DNA of 64,000 bases, from positions 62,001-126,000 of the forward strand of contig JACKBU010000008.1 of NCBI GenBank assembly GCA_020634395.1, read 5' to 3'. The stretch comes from Ardenticatenaceae bacterium. Lineage in GTDB: Bacteria > Chloroflexota > Anaerolineae > Promineifilales > Promineifilaceae. A program made the translations under genes and the position numbers. Numbering within the stretch: position 1 is the stretch's first letter; each line of letters opens with the position of its first letter. The notes below the pieces were generated by a model. That model worked only from the letters and a program-made list of their open reading frames with translations. It did not search any database and was not told where the DNA came from. Below, piece by piece: positions 1 to 6,419 of the stretch.

Positions 1-462
1 AAACAACAAGCCGCCCAACCCCCAGATGGCCATCCCAATCTGGTAAGCGTAAAAACCACCCATTTTGAGGAGTGCGCCGAGGGTTACAAAATAATCCGTG
101 GCCGCAGCGCCAGCGTTTACATACGCACTGCTCAAGGGGATGAGCAACATCAAGAAAATCCCGCTGACGACGATCACGGTGGTCGAAGCGATGGCGAAAC
201 TCAGATAGCCATAGGTCAGGTTCTGGTGGAATGGCTTCAGGATGGGCATGAGTAGGACAGGCAGCCCGATATTGACAAAGGTATGAACCAGGGCGATAAG
301 AATGACCCCAACGACAATGGTTGTGTGGTTGGCATTAACATTGGCAAGAAAATCCGGCGTGCTGGTAATCGTATCTATCATGCCGCTGCCAATTCCATAC
401 GCTAAAAAGGCGATGATAAAAAAGATGCCCCAAAGTCTGGCTGCGTTTCTGTGTGTAAACAT
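1..462 (-). CDS. DUF4386-type integral membrane protein (partial)
   Basis: Reverse-strand reading frame open from an ATG at 462 to the window edge, so the C-terminus is missing. About 154 residues are visible, starting MFTHRNAARLWGIFF. They contain four hydrophobic segments (roughly residues 10-28, 45-70, 85-110 and 130-154) separated by short polar loops. The pattern and the N-terminal R-x-x-G motif fit the DUF4386 family of multi-pass membrane proteins of unknown function. A GGAG ribosome binding site lies just upstream of the ATG. It lies downstream of, and in the same direction as, the MalT-like regulator, with 173 bases between, so it could be co-transcribed. No function is assigned. Confidence 0.75.
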   Translation of the reverse strand, partial: MFTHRNAARLWGIFFIIAFLAYGIGSGMIDTITSTPDFLANVNANHTTIVVGVILIALVHTFVNIGLPVLLMPILKPFHQNLTYGYLSFAIASTTVIVVSGIFLMLLIPLSSAYVNAGAAATDYFVTLGALLKMGGFYAYQIGMAIWGLGGLLF

Positions 463-635
463 TTTTCACTCTCCATTTCTTGAAATTATTTAAGTTGAAC
501 TGATTTCACAATTGGGTTGCATTTTTTGCGCGCTGTTCAATGTTTCAATGTATAGAGAGTGTATAAATTCAGGCAGGAAAGCACCTCCTCCCATAGGGGG
601 AGAAAGGGGGGGAGATTGAGATTAATGGGGGGGAG

Positions 636-3269
636 TTAGAGCAGATTTAGTTCGTTTGCCCGGGCAACGGCTTGAACGCGATTGGTCACTTGAAGCTTCC
701 CATACAAATTTTTGACATGTGACTTCACAGTGGACAAAGCGATGACTAACTGGGCGGCAATTTCTGGATTGGAGCGACCAGCGGCAATGAGCTGCAGCAC
801 TTCTTGTTCGCGTGGGGTTAATGGCTCCAGCAAAAATGGCACATGGGGAAGGTTTGGTGTGGGGGGGTGAGCAGATTTGTCTGCCCCGGTCGGCGCGACA
901 GCTTCGAAAGCAGACAGTAACCTGGCACTGTAGTCGGGCATGATGCCGCGAACGGCCGTTTCCGACAACAATCGCGCCATCGGCAGCCCTTCATCCACAA
1001 AGATGCGGATGAAGCCGCTCGGTTCGGCTAACGCCAACGCTTCATTTAGCAGCTGTACGGCCGTATCCGTTTCCCCCTGCGCCTGCAGAACCAGCGCCTG
1101 TAAAATCATGATCTTGAGCCGTTCATCGTGCCAGCCTTTGGCCTCCATCTGTTGGCGCAACGGCTGCAACAGGGCCAACGCGCCGCGTGTGTCACCCTGG
1201 GCCAGGCAGACGCGCGCCTGACTGATAGGGAGGTCATGTTTCTCAGCCAGATGCGCAGCGGCCGTCAGATTGCCCTGCCGCAGCAAGGTAAGCACTTGGG
1301 CCGCCGCAACATCCGGCAGCCGAAAAAGGAAGTTATGCTGACGGGCGAACGCTTCGGCTTCAGCCAGAGCAGCAGTTGCGCCAGATACATCCCCCTGAGC
1401 CAGCTTCAGGCGGGCGAGAAACACCCCATACGAAGCGAAGGTGTCGATACTTTCTTGCTGCTGCGTCAACTGCGCACATTGCTGTCCATATTGGCGGGCG
1501 GTTTCCAAATCGTCCCATTGGTAGTGCACCTGAGCCAGACCGAGAAACGCTTCGCAGGCAATCAACTGCGGCGGATCCCCGGCAACCTGCAGAACCCCTT
1601 CATATGTTTTTGCCGCCAACAAGAGTTTGTTATTTGCTTCCTGTAATTGACCAAGGCTAATGGCCGCCGCGATGGCGTAAATGGAATCCGCAAACGTTTG
1701 GCTGATAGCGATGACGTCGGCGTAAGATTGGCTGGCTGCCGCCCGATCTCCCTGTAAATAAGAAGCATACCCTTGCGTCCAAAGCGCTGCGGCACGGAAA
1801 AGCAGATTGCCAGGGTTCAGATTCTCCAGCGCCCGGCTTGATTGGCGCATAATGGTGTCCACATCCTGCTGAATGATTGCCAAAGTGGCGCGAAGGGTCG
1901 CAATCCGTCCCACCAGGTCTCGCATTGTTTCGTCTGGTTTTTTGCTTTGAATTGCAGCTTCGGCCGCTTGCAGTTTCTGTTCAACAGCGGTGTGCTGACC
2001 CCCAAAAAATAACGCCGTGGCATAGGTCACCCACAGCAAAGGTCGGGCATCGAGCAACGTTGTGGGCAACGACTCCAGCCAATGAAGCACAGTGGCAGCA
2101 AAACCTCGGAATTGCAAAGGGATGCCATCGCCTGCAATGAGTCGTTCGGTGCGTTCAATATCATTGGCAGCGGCGGCATGGTGAAAAGCGTCAAGCTCCA
2201 GACCATTGTCTTCATACCAAACACTGGCCCGAATGTGCAGGTCAGAGAGATCAAATTCCTCGGTTCCTTGCTGCAAGCGCTGCTGCAACAATTCGGCAAA
2301 GAGGTGGTGGCGGTACCAGCGCCGCTCATTGTCCAGCGGCACGAGGAATAGATTGGCGCGGTCCAGCGATTCCAAGATTTCTTGGCCGTTGTCGTCGCCG
2401 GTCAGGGCGTTGCATAAAGGGCCGGTGAGCTGGTTAAGCACGGCCGTTTTCAGCAAAAATTCCTGCACATATTCCGGCTGCTGCTGCAGCACCTCTTCCA
2501 GCAAATAATCCAGCACAAAGCGGTGACTGCCGGTGAAAGAGTGGATGAAACCAGACAGATCGTTCTGCCCACGCATGGAGAGGGCGGCCATTTGCAAACC
2601 GGCAATCCAGCCTTCGGTGCGGGCTTCCAGGGCGGCGATTTGCTCCTCGGTGAGGTTCAGCCCCATCACTTCTTGGAGGAAAACGGCCGTTTCCCCCACC
2701 GTAAAGCGCAAATCCCCCGCCCGCAATTCCGTAAGTAAGCCGCGCACGCGCAGCCGCGCCAGCGGCAGGTTGGGGTCCTCGCGCGAGGTGATCACCAGAT
2801 GCAGCTGCGGCGGCAGGTTATCCAGCAGGAAGGTCAGCGCCTCGTCAATCGGTCGCGAATCCACGGCGTGGTAATCATCAAGCACCAGCAGGAGTGTATC
2901 CAGCTGTTGGGCGATGTCGTTGAGCAGGGTTGTCAACACGCGGGTCACTGGCAGCGGCGACGCGCCAATCTGCGGCTCAACCCGCTGCAAAGCGGCAGTG
3001 ACGTAGGCCAGGAAACGAGCCAACTCACTGTCGTTTTCGTCCAGCGACAGCCAGGCGATTCGCTGAGCGGATGGCGCAGCACCATCCGTAGGCAGGGCAT
3101 CAATCCAGCTGCTGATCAGGGTGGTTTTGCCAAAACCGGCGGGGGCGGAGATGAGCGTTAGCTTGCCGGTCAGGCCCTGGTTCAGTGTTTCGATGAGGCG
3201 GGGGCGCGGAACGAGAGACGGCCGTAACCGAGGCAGATACAGTTTCGTTTGTAACAAGTCGCCGGACAT
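636..3269 (-). CDS. MalT-like LuxR-family ATPase transcriptional regulator (paralog 1)
   Basis: Large STAND-type regulator of 877 residues. The N-terminus carries the family opening (LLQTKLYLPRLRPSLVPRPRL), then a Walker A (SAPAGFGKTT, about residues 41-50) and a Walker B-like LLLVLDDYH near residue 130. A long helical TPR-like region follows (about 400-750). The C-terminus is a LuxR helix-turn-helix starting PLTPREQEVLQLIAAGRSN. In this family an inducer and ATP drive oligomerisation and DNA binding; the inducer here cannot be read. It is closely similar along its length to the gene at 6420-9044. The start is ATG at 3269 with no ribosome binding site: a TATAAT box sits six bases upstream, so the mRNA is probably leaderless. 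An acidic/His stretch near residue 325 reads RWYRHHLF, one residue shorter than the paralog's RWYRYHHLF. Confidence 0.93.
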   Translation of the reverse strand: MSGDLLQTKLYLPRLRPSLVPRPRLIETLNQGLTGKLTLISAPAGFGKTTLISSWIDALPTDGAAPSAQRIAWLSLDENDSELARFLAYVTAALQRVEPQIGASPLPVTRVLTTLLNDIAQQLDTLLLVLDDYHAVDSRPIDEALTFLLDNLPPQLHLVITSREDPNLPLARLRVRGLLTELRAGDLRFTVGETAVFLQEVMGLNLTEEQIAALEARTEGWIAGLQMAALSMRGQNDLSGFIHSFTGSHRFVLDYLLEEVLQQQPEYVQEFLLKTAVLNQLTGPLCNALTGDDNGQEILESLDRANLFLVPLDNERRWYRHHLFAELLQQRLQQGTEEFDLSDLHIRASVWYEDNGLELDAFHHAAAANDIERTERLIAGDGIPLQFRGFAATVLHWLESLPTTLLDARPLLWVTYATALFFGGQHTAVEQKLQAAEAAIQSKKPDETMRDLVGRIATLRATLAIIQQDVDTIMRQSSRALENLNPGNLLFRAAALWTQGYASYLQGDRAAASQSYADVIAISQTFADSIYAIAAAISLGQLQEANNKLLLAAKTYEGVLQVAGDPPQLIACEAFLGLAQVHYQWDDLETARQYGQQCAQLTQQQESIDTFASYGVFLARLKLAQGDVSGATAALAEAEAFARQHNFLFRLPDVAAAQVLTLLRQGNLTAAAHLAEKHDLPISQARVCLAQGDTRGALALLQPLRQQMEAKGWHDERLKIMILQALVLQAQGETDTAVQLLNEALALAEPSGFIRIFVDEGLPMARLLSETAVRGIMPDYSARLLSAFEAVAPTGADKSAHPPTPNLPHVPFLLEPLTPREQEVLQLIAAGRSNPEIAAQLVIALSTVKSHVKNLYGKLQVTNRVQAVARANELNLL

Positions 3270-3275
3270 GGGGCC

Positions 3276-3304
3276 ATTATAGGGGATAAGTTCATTTAGA
3301 GTAA
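3276..3304 (-). promoter_or_regulatory. Leaderless-type promoter of MalT-like gene 1
   Basis: On the reverse strand: TTACTC (3304-3299), 17-base spacer, TATAAT (3281-3276), then six bases to the ATG at 3269. No Shine-Dalgarno sequence is present. The paralogous gene at 9044 has the same CCCCTATAAT core at the same distance from its start codon. Confidence 0.6.
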
Positions 3305-3371
3305 GCGAAGTTCTTCAGCTTATCGGTCAGCTGGTAGAGCAGGATATCTAATTTGGTTGGGTTGCTAAAAA

Positions 3372-3415
3372 TTGACATATGATACAGATATTGATAATAT
3401 TGTATCATATGTCAA
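3372..3415 (+). promoter_or_regulatory. TetR operator and leaderless promoter
   Basis: Two perfect inverted 15-base arms (TTGACATATGATACA at 3372-3386 and its complement at 3401-3415) enclose a 14-base centre. The left arm begins with a consensus -35 box TTGACA (3372-3377). After a 17-base spacer comes TAATAT (3395-3400), and the likely ATG is at 3409 inside the right arm. Binding of a TetR dimer here would cover -35, -10 and start codon together, so the gene should be autorepressed and its mRNA nearly leaderless. Confidence 0.8.
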
Positions 3416-4014
3416 GAAACGAAGAGGATACTAAATCTAAAATCATCCTAGCTGCATTAGAGCTGTTCTCGGAACAAGGGATTAAAAAAACCACCATAGA
3501 AGAGATAGCTCGCCATGCTGGTTTAACTCGGGTTACAGTCTATCGCTACTTTGCTGATAAACAGCAGTTGGTTCGTGAAGTGTTTTTAAGAGTGGAGCAG
3601 GTATTTCAGAATGGGTTAGCTGAATTGGAGCAAAACTCAGAGTCAAATTGGGAAAATGTACTAGCACAGATAGGAGAAGGCTTAACTTTACTGCCTATGG
3701 GTGATGTGTTTGCCCAGTTTAATGAAATCAAGTGGTTATATCCCGATGTTTATCATTCAATTCAAGAAGTGCGCGAGACAACATTGACTGGCATTTTTGA
3801 ACACCTGCTGGATCAGGATTTGTTGAGACCCGGTTTGAGCCGGCCAGTGGTACAAGCAATCTTTTGGGAGTTAATCATTAACTGTTTTGATAATCCACGA
3901 TTTGCATCATTGAGCTTATCAAATGCCGAGCTATACCATGTAGTAACCAACATATTTCTTCATGGTATTTTCAAAAACCAACCAGACGAAGTTGTTATGG
4001 AGACGCTATCGTGA
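3409..4014 (+). CDS. TetR/AcrR-family transcriptional repressor (AT-rich island)
   Basis: N-terminal TetR helix-turn-helix (about residues 9-55: KIILAALELFSEQGIKKTT, then the recognition segment GLTRVTVYRYFADK) and a divergent ligand-binding C-terminal half, about 201 residues in all. I prefer ATG 3409 (MSRNEEDTK) to the upstream ATG at 3379. The latter lies inside the promoter spacer, and the -10 box ends at 3400. Base composition is clearly more AT-rich than the flanking genes and the ACGGCCGT octamer is absent, which suggests recent transfer. The stop overlaps the GTG start of the next membrane protein by four bases (GTGA), so the two are translationally coupled; the likely regulated partner is that membrane protein. 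Confidence 0.9.
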   Translation: MSRNEEDTKSKIILAALELFSEQGIKKTTIEEIARHAGLTRVTVYRYFADKQQLVREVFLRVEQVFQNGLAELEQNSESNWENVLAQIGEGLTLLPMGDVFAQFNEIKWLYPDVYHSIQEVRETTLTGIFEHLLDQDLLRPGLSRPVVQAIFWELIINCFDNPRFASLSLSNAELYHVVTNIFLHGIFKNQPDEVVMETLS

Positions 4015-4310
4015 TAAAAGGCGTGAAACCGAAGACACAGTTGAAGTTAGATTTATTTCTTTTGGTGCTTTTAATACTTGTTACGTTATCAACTTTAATT
4101 GAGCACCTGTTTGTTGTAGAAGGAACGCACATTCAGTTTACGTTAAGCAGGATTCATGGTGTATCCGGAATTTTGATGAGTGTAACTATAGGTGTGCATT
4201 TATTGCTACACATGCCTTGGATACGCAGCCAGTTATCGAGATTATTTAGGGATTTATCTAGACCTAAATTCGGACTACGCAATAAACGAACGCCTATCTC
4301 TGGAAACTAG
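4011..4310 (+). CDS. Small DUF4405-like membrane protein
   Basis: 99 residues starting with GTG, overlapping the TetR stop codon by four bases. Two hydrophobic helices are visible: LFLLVLLILVTLSTLIEHLF (about 13-32) and GVSGILMSVTIGVHLLLHMPW (about 50-70). Histidines within or next to the helices (IEHLF, RIHG, GVHLLLH) fit the DUF4405 or cytochrome-b-like pattern of membrane haem or quinone-site proteins. The function is inferred only from this pattern. It belongs to the same AT-rich, octamer-free island as the upstream TetR gene. Confidence 0.65.
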   Translation: MIKGVKPKTQLKLDLFLLVLLILVTLSTLIEHLFVVEGTHIQFTLSRIHGVSGILMSVTIGVHLLLHMPWIRSQLSRLFRDLSRPKFGLRNKRTPISGN

Positions 4311-4489
4311 GCGCTTCATAAAGCACCTTCAACATCAGAAATCTAGTCGCAAAGAACGTCTGCTAATAGCAAGTATCCACAGCGGAAGAACTGGCTCCTT
4401 CTATTTAGAGAAAACAATAGTTGGATCATGGGGTTTTACTTTCACGCAACAAAAATTTTCATGTGAGCAAGACTATTATGGGCGTTCTT

Positions 4490-4663
4490 CTACAATAGAT
4501 TGAGTTCTTTAGCACGGTCAACGGCCGTTCGCCGACTGTTCTCCCCCAACTTCGAGTAAATATTCTTCATGTGCGCGCCAATCATGTACAGGGAAATCAT
4601 CAGCTTGCGGGCAATCTGCGGGCCAGTGAGTGCGGCGGCGAGCAGCTTGAGTACAATGATCGC
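4490..4663 (-). pseudogene. Remnant of the C-terminal HTH of a MalT-like LuxR gene
   Basis: Reading the reverse strand from 4663 to a TAG at 4490 gives a LuxR helix-turn-helix tail (ALTGPQIARKLMIS ... KNIYSKLGENSRR ... AKELNLL). It matches the last 55 or so codons of the gene at 6420-9044 closely at DNA level. Everything upstream of the HTH is missing. The fragment follows directly, in frame, on the TAA stop of the [4Fe-4S] protein gene, so it cannot be translated as a regulator. The most likely origin is a partial duplication or deletion between LuxR paralogs. Confidence 0.8.
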
Positions 4664-5731
4664 TTAAACGGCTGCGAAGTCGGTCGCTCCATCAACTACC
4701 GGCAGCGGGATACGGAACTGTGGCGCGTCGGGATTGCCCTTGAAACGGCCGTGCACCTTATCATAGCCGGCGTGGCTGAACGGGCAAACCGCCAGGCAAA
4801 TGCCGCAACCATTGTTGCGATGAAAGTAGCCGCGGCAAGCGGCGTGGTCGATGGTTTGCATACCGCCGTCACCGCGCGGCTGCGGCGTGCCGAAAATGGC
4901 GTCCACTGGACATTGGCGGATGCATTTGTGGCACATGGCGCAGAAATCGCGCACCCATAAATGCTCATTTTCTCGCCCCGTTGCCGCCAGCGTCGGCAGA
5001 TTGCTGATGTTGGTGTAGATGGTGTTGATACGTACGCGCGCGCCCTCGCCCGGCGTAATCAGCAGGCCGTGATAGCCGATAGCGCCCAATCCGGCCAGCT
5101 CCGCCAAATGAGGGTAGTCGGTGACGCCACCGAGCGCCATGCCTGGGTAGGCGGCATAGCCGTGGTCGCGCAGCCAGAAGCTAAGTTGCAGGCTGACATC
5201 CGCCATGCGCATGTAGCCATCCATCACCTCTAGCTGGCAGTCGAAGCTGGGCGCGGTTTCGATTGGCTCTTGCTGCATTTCGACGGTGAAGACGATAGCG
5301 TAGGGGGCGGGAATCCCTTTCTTTTGAAAAATAGCGTAGCGTGGCACCTCAACATAGCCGATATCGACAGCGCCTAAATGGCGGGCGAGGGCTTCGAATT
5401 CGGCGATGAGATCGGGAGAGGCGGTATCGTTATTGGGCCAAAACGCATCGTCATATAACTTCGCCCCGCGGGTCATGTTGCGAAACAGCGGCACCCCTTT
5501 TCGCAGGGCGCGCAGCTTGTTTCGCGGCGGTAAGTTAAGCATCGCCATCTCGCCCGGCGAAACCGCATCATCGTCAAACGGAGTGCGCGGACGTGACTGC
5601 GGCGCTGGCGTGATCAAGTTGGGGATCTTATCCAGGTGAGCATCCATTTGGTTCAGAATACCATCCAATGACGGTTTGAACGCACCGCCGCGACTGCCGC
5701 GAATGATGGTATTGAAGAGATTGCGCAACAT
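4664..5731 (-). CDS. Double [4Fe-4S] cluster protein, QueG / reductive-dehalogenase-like
   Basis: 355 residues. The C-terminal third has two ferredoxin-type cluster motifs: CAMCHKCIRQCP (CxxCxxCxxxCP) and a later CRGYF...CGICLAVCP. This spacing is typical of the double-cluster domain shared by epoxyqueuosine reductase QueG and reductive dehalogenases. The middle part (LGAVDIGYVEVPRYAIF, YPHLAELAGLGAIGYHG) matches the corrinoid-binding nitroreductase-like core of those families. No Tat signal or membrane helix is seen, so a cytoplasmic enzyme is likelier than a respiratory dehalogenase. The ribosome binding site AAGGAGG precedes the ATG at 5731. It is divergent from a TetR gene and shares its operator region, so it is the probable target of that repressor. 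Substrate unknown. Confidence 0.75.
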   Translation of the reverse strand: MLRNLFNTIIRGSRGGAFKPSLDGILNQMDAHLDKIPNLITPAPQSRPRTPFDDDAVSPGEMAMLNLPPRNKLRALRKGVPLFRNMTRGAKLYDDAFWPNNDTASPDLIAEFEALARHLGAVDIGYVEVPRYAIFQKKGIPAPYAIVFTVEMQQEPIETAPSFDCQLEVMDGYMRMADVSLQLSFWLRDHGYAAYPGMALGGVTDYPHLAELAGLGAIGYHGLLITPGEGARVRINTIYTNISNLPTLAATGRENEHLWVRDFCAMCHKCIRQCPVDAIFGTPQPRGDGGMQTIDHAACRGYFHRNNGCGICLAVCPFSHAGYDKVHGRFKGNPDAPQFRIPLPVVDGATDFAAV

Positions 5732-5761
5732 AGGTTCCTCCTTGTGCAGCGCTCGGATCTT

Positions 5762-5840
5762 TGCAAGTAATCACTTGCATTTTACCCGCATTTGTAATGC
5801 AAGTCAACACTTGCATTAAGAGTTGAATTGCCAGTACAAT
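5762..5840. promoter_or_regulatory. Divergent promoters with two TetR operators
   Basis: Two related palindromes: a 7-base-arm site at 5762-5779 (TGCAAGT, four bases, ACTTGCA) and a perfect 10-base-arm site at 5795-5818 (TAATGCAAGT, four bases, ACTTGCATTA). For the reverse-strand gene, TTGACT (5807-5802), 17 bases and TAAAAT (5784-5779) form a good promoter. For the forward TetR gene, TTGCAT (5811-5816), 18 bases and TACAAT (5835-5840) lie six bases before the ATG at 5847. The operators therefore overlap both -35 boxes and abut the reverse -10 box, as expected for a repressor controlling itself and its neighbour. Confidence 0.8.
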
Positions 5841-5846
5841 ACAGGC

Positions 5847-6413
5847 ATGGCAAAGCAAATTGACGATGCAGACGTGTTTACAACGACGGTGGATGTGCTG
5901 CTGGCGAACGGCTACGCTGGCGCGACGACAAAGCTGATTGCGGAGGCGGCAGGTATCAATGAGGTAACCCTCTTCCGCAAGTATGGCAGCAAGGCGCAGC
6001 TGGTGACGGCAGCTCTGCTGCACGAACGGGCAGCGCTGGAGGGGGAAAAACCAACTGAGTACACGGGTGATCTGGCGGCCGACTTATTGGGCATGGTGCG
6101 CACGTACGCGGAAGCGGCGCACCGGCAGAGTGGGCTGATGATGCTGATCCTCTCGGAAGTGGCGCGCTATCCGGAGCTGCAAGAAGCGATGCAAGTACCG
6201 TTCATGCTGGTATCACGTTTTGGGCAGATCGTAGCGCAGTACCAAAAAGAAGGCAGGTTGCAACCCGGCGAACCACTGTTGGTTGTCGGCGCGCTGTTGG
6301 GACCGGTCATTGTCAATACCATGCTGCGTTCGGCAGAAACTGGTTTACCGATTCCGCCAATCGATTTACCCGTTCACATTGAGCGGTTTTTACATGGCTA
6401 TGCAATTCGCTGA
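5847..6413 (+). CDS. TetR/AcrR-family transcriptional repressor
   Basis: About 188 residues from ATG 5847 (MAKQIDDAD). The N-terminal HTH spans about residues 8-55 (VFTTTVDVLLANGYAGATT, then GINEVTLFRKYGSKAQLV), with an all-helical effector domain after it. The start is chosen because a TACAAT -10 box ends seven bases before this ATG, with no ribosome binding site, which indicates a leaderless transcript; an in-frame TTG at 5823 would lie upstream of the transcription start. It is divergent from the double [4Fe-4S] protein, and the region between holds two matching palindromes. It ends seven bases before the 3' end of the second MalT-like gene. Confidence 0.9.
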   Translation: MAKQIDDADVFTTTVDVLLANGYAGATTKLIAEAAGINEVTLFRKYGSKAQLVTAALLHERAALEGEKPTEYTGDLAADLLGMVRTYAEAAHRQSGLMMLILSEVARYPELQEAMQVPFMLVSRFGQIVAQYQKEGRLQPGEPLLVVGALLGPVIVNTMLRSAETGLPIPPIDLPVHIERFLHGYAIR

Positions 6414-6419
6414 TGTTCG

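Noticed and set aside
4192..4503. 103-residue frame overlapping the DUF4405-like gene
   Set aside because: Mostly out-of-frame overlap with a coupled membrane gene; no start signal and no domain.
4664..5731. Respiratory reductive dehalogenase (rdhA)
   Set aside because: Cluster motifs fit, but there is no Tat signal, the protein is shorter than RdhA, and no rdhB anchor gene is next to it.
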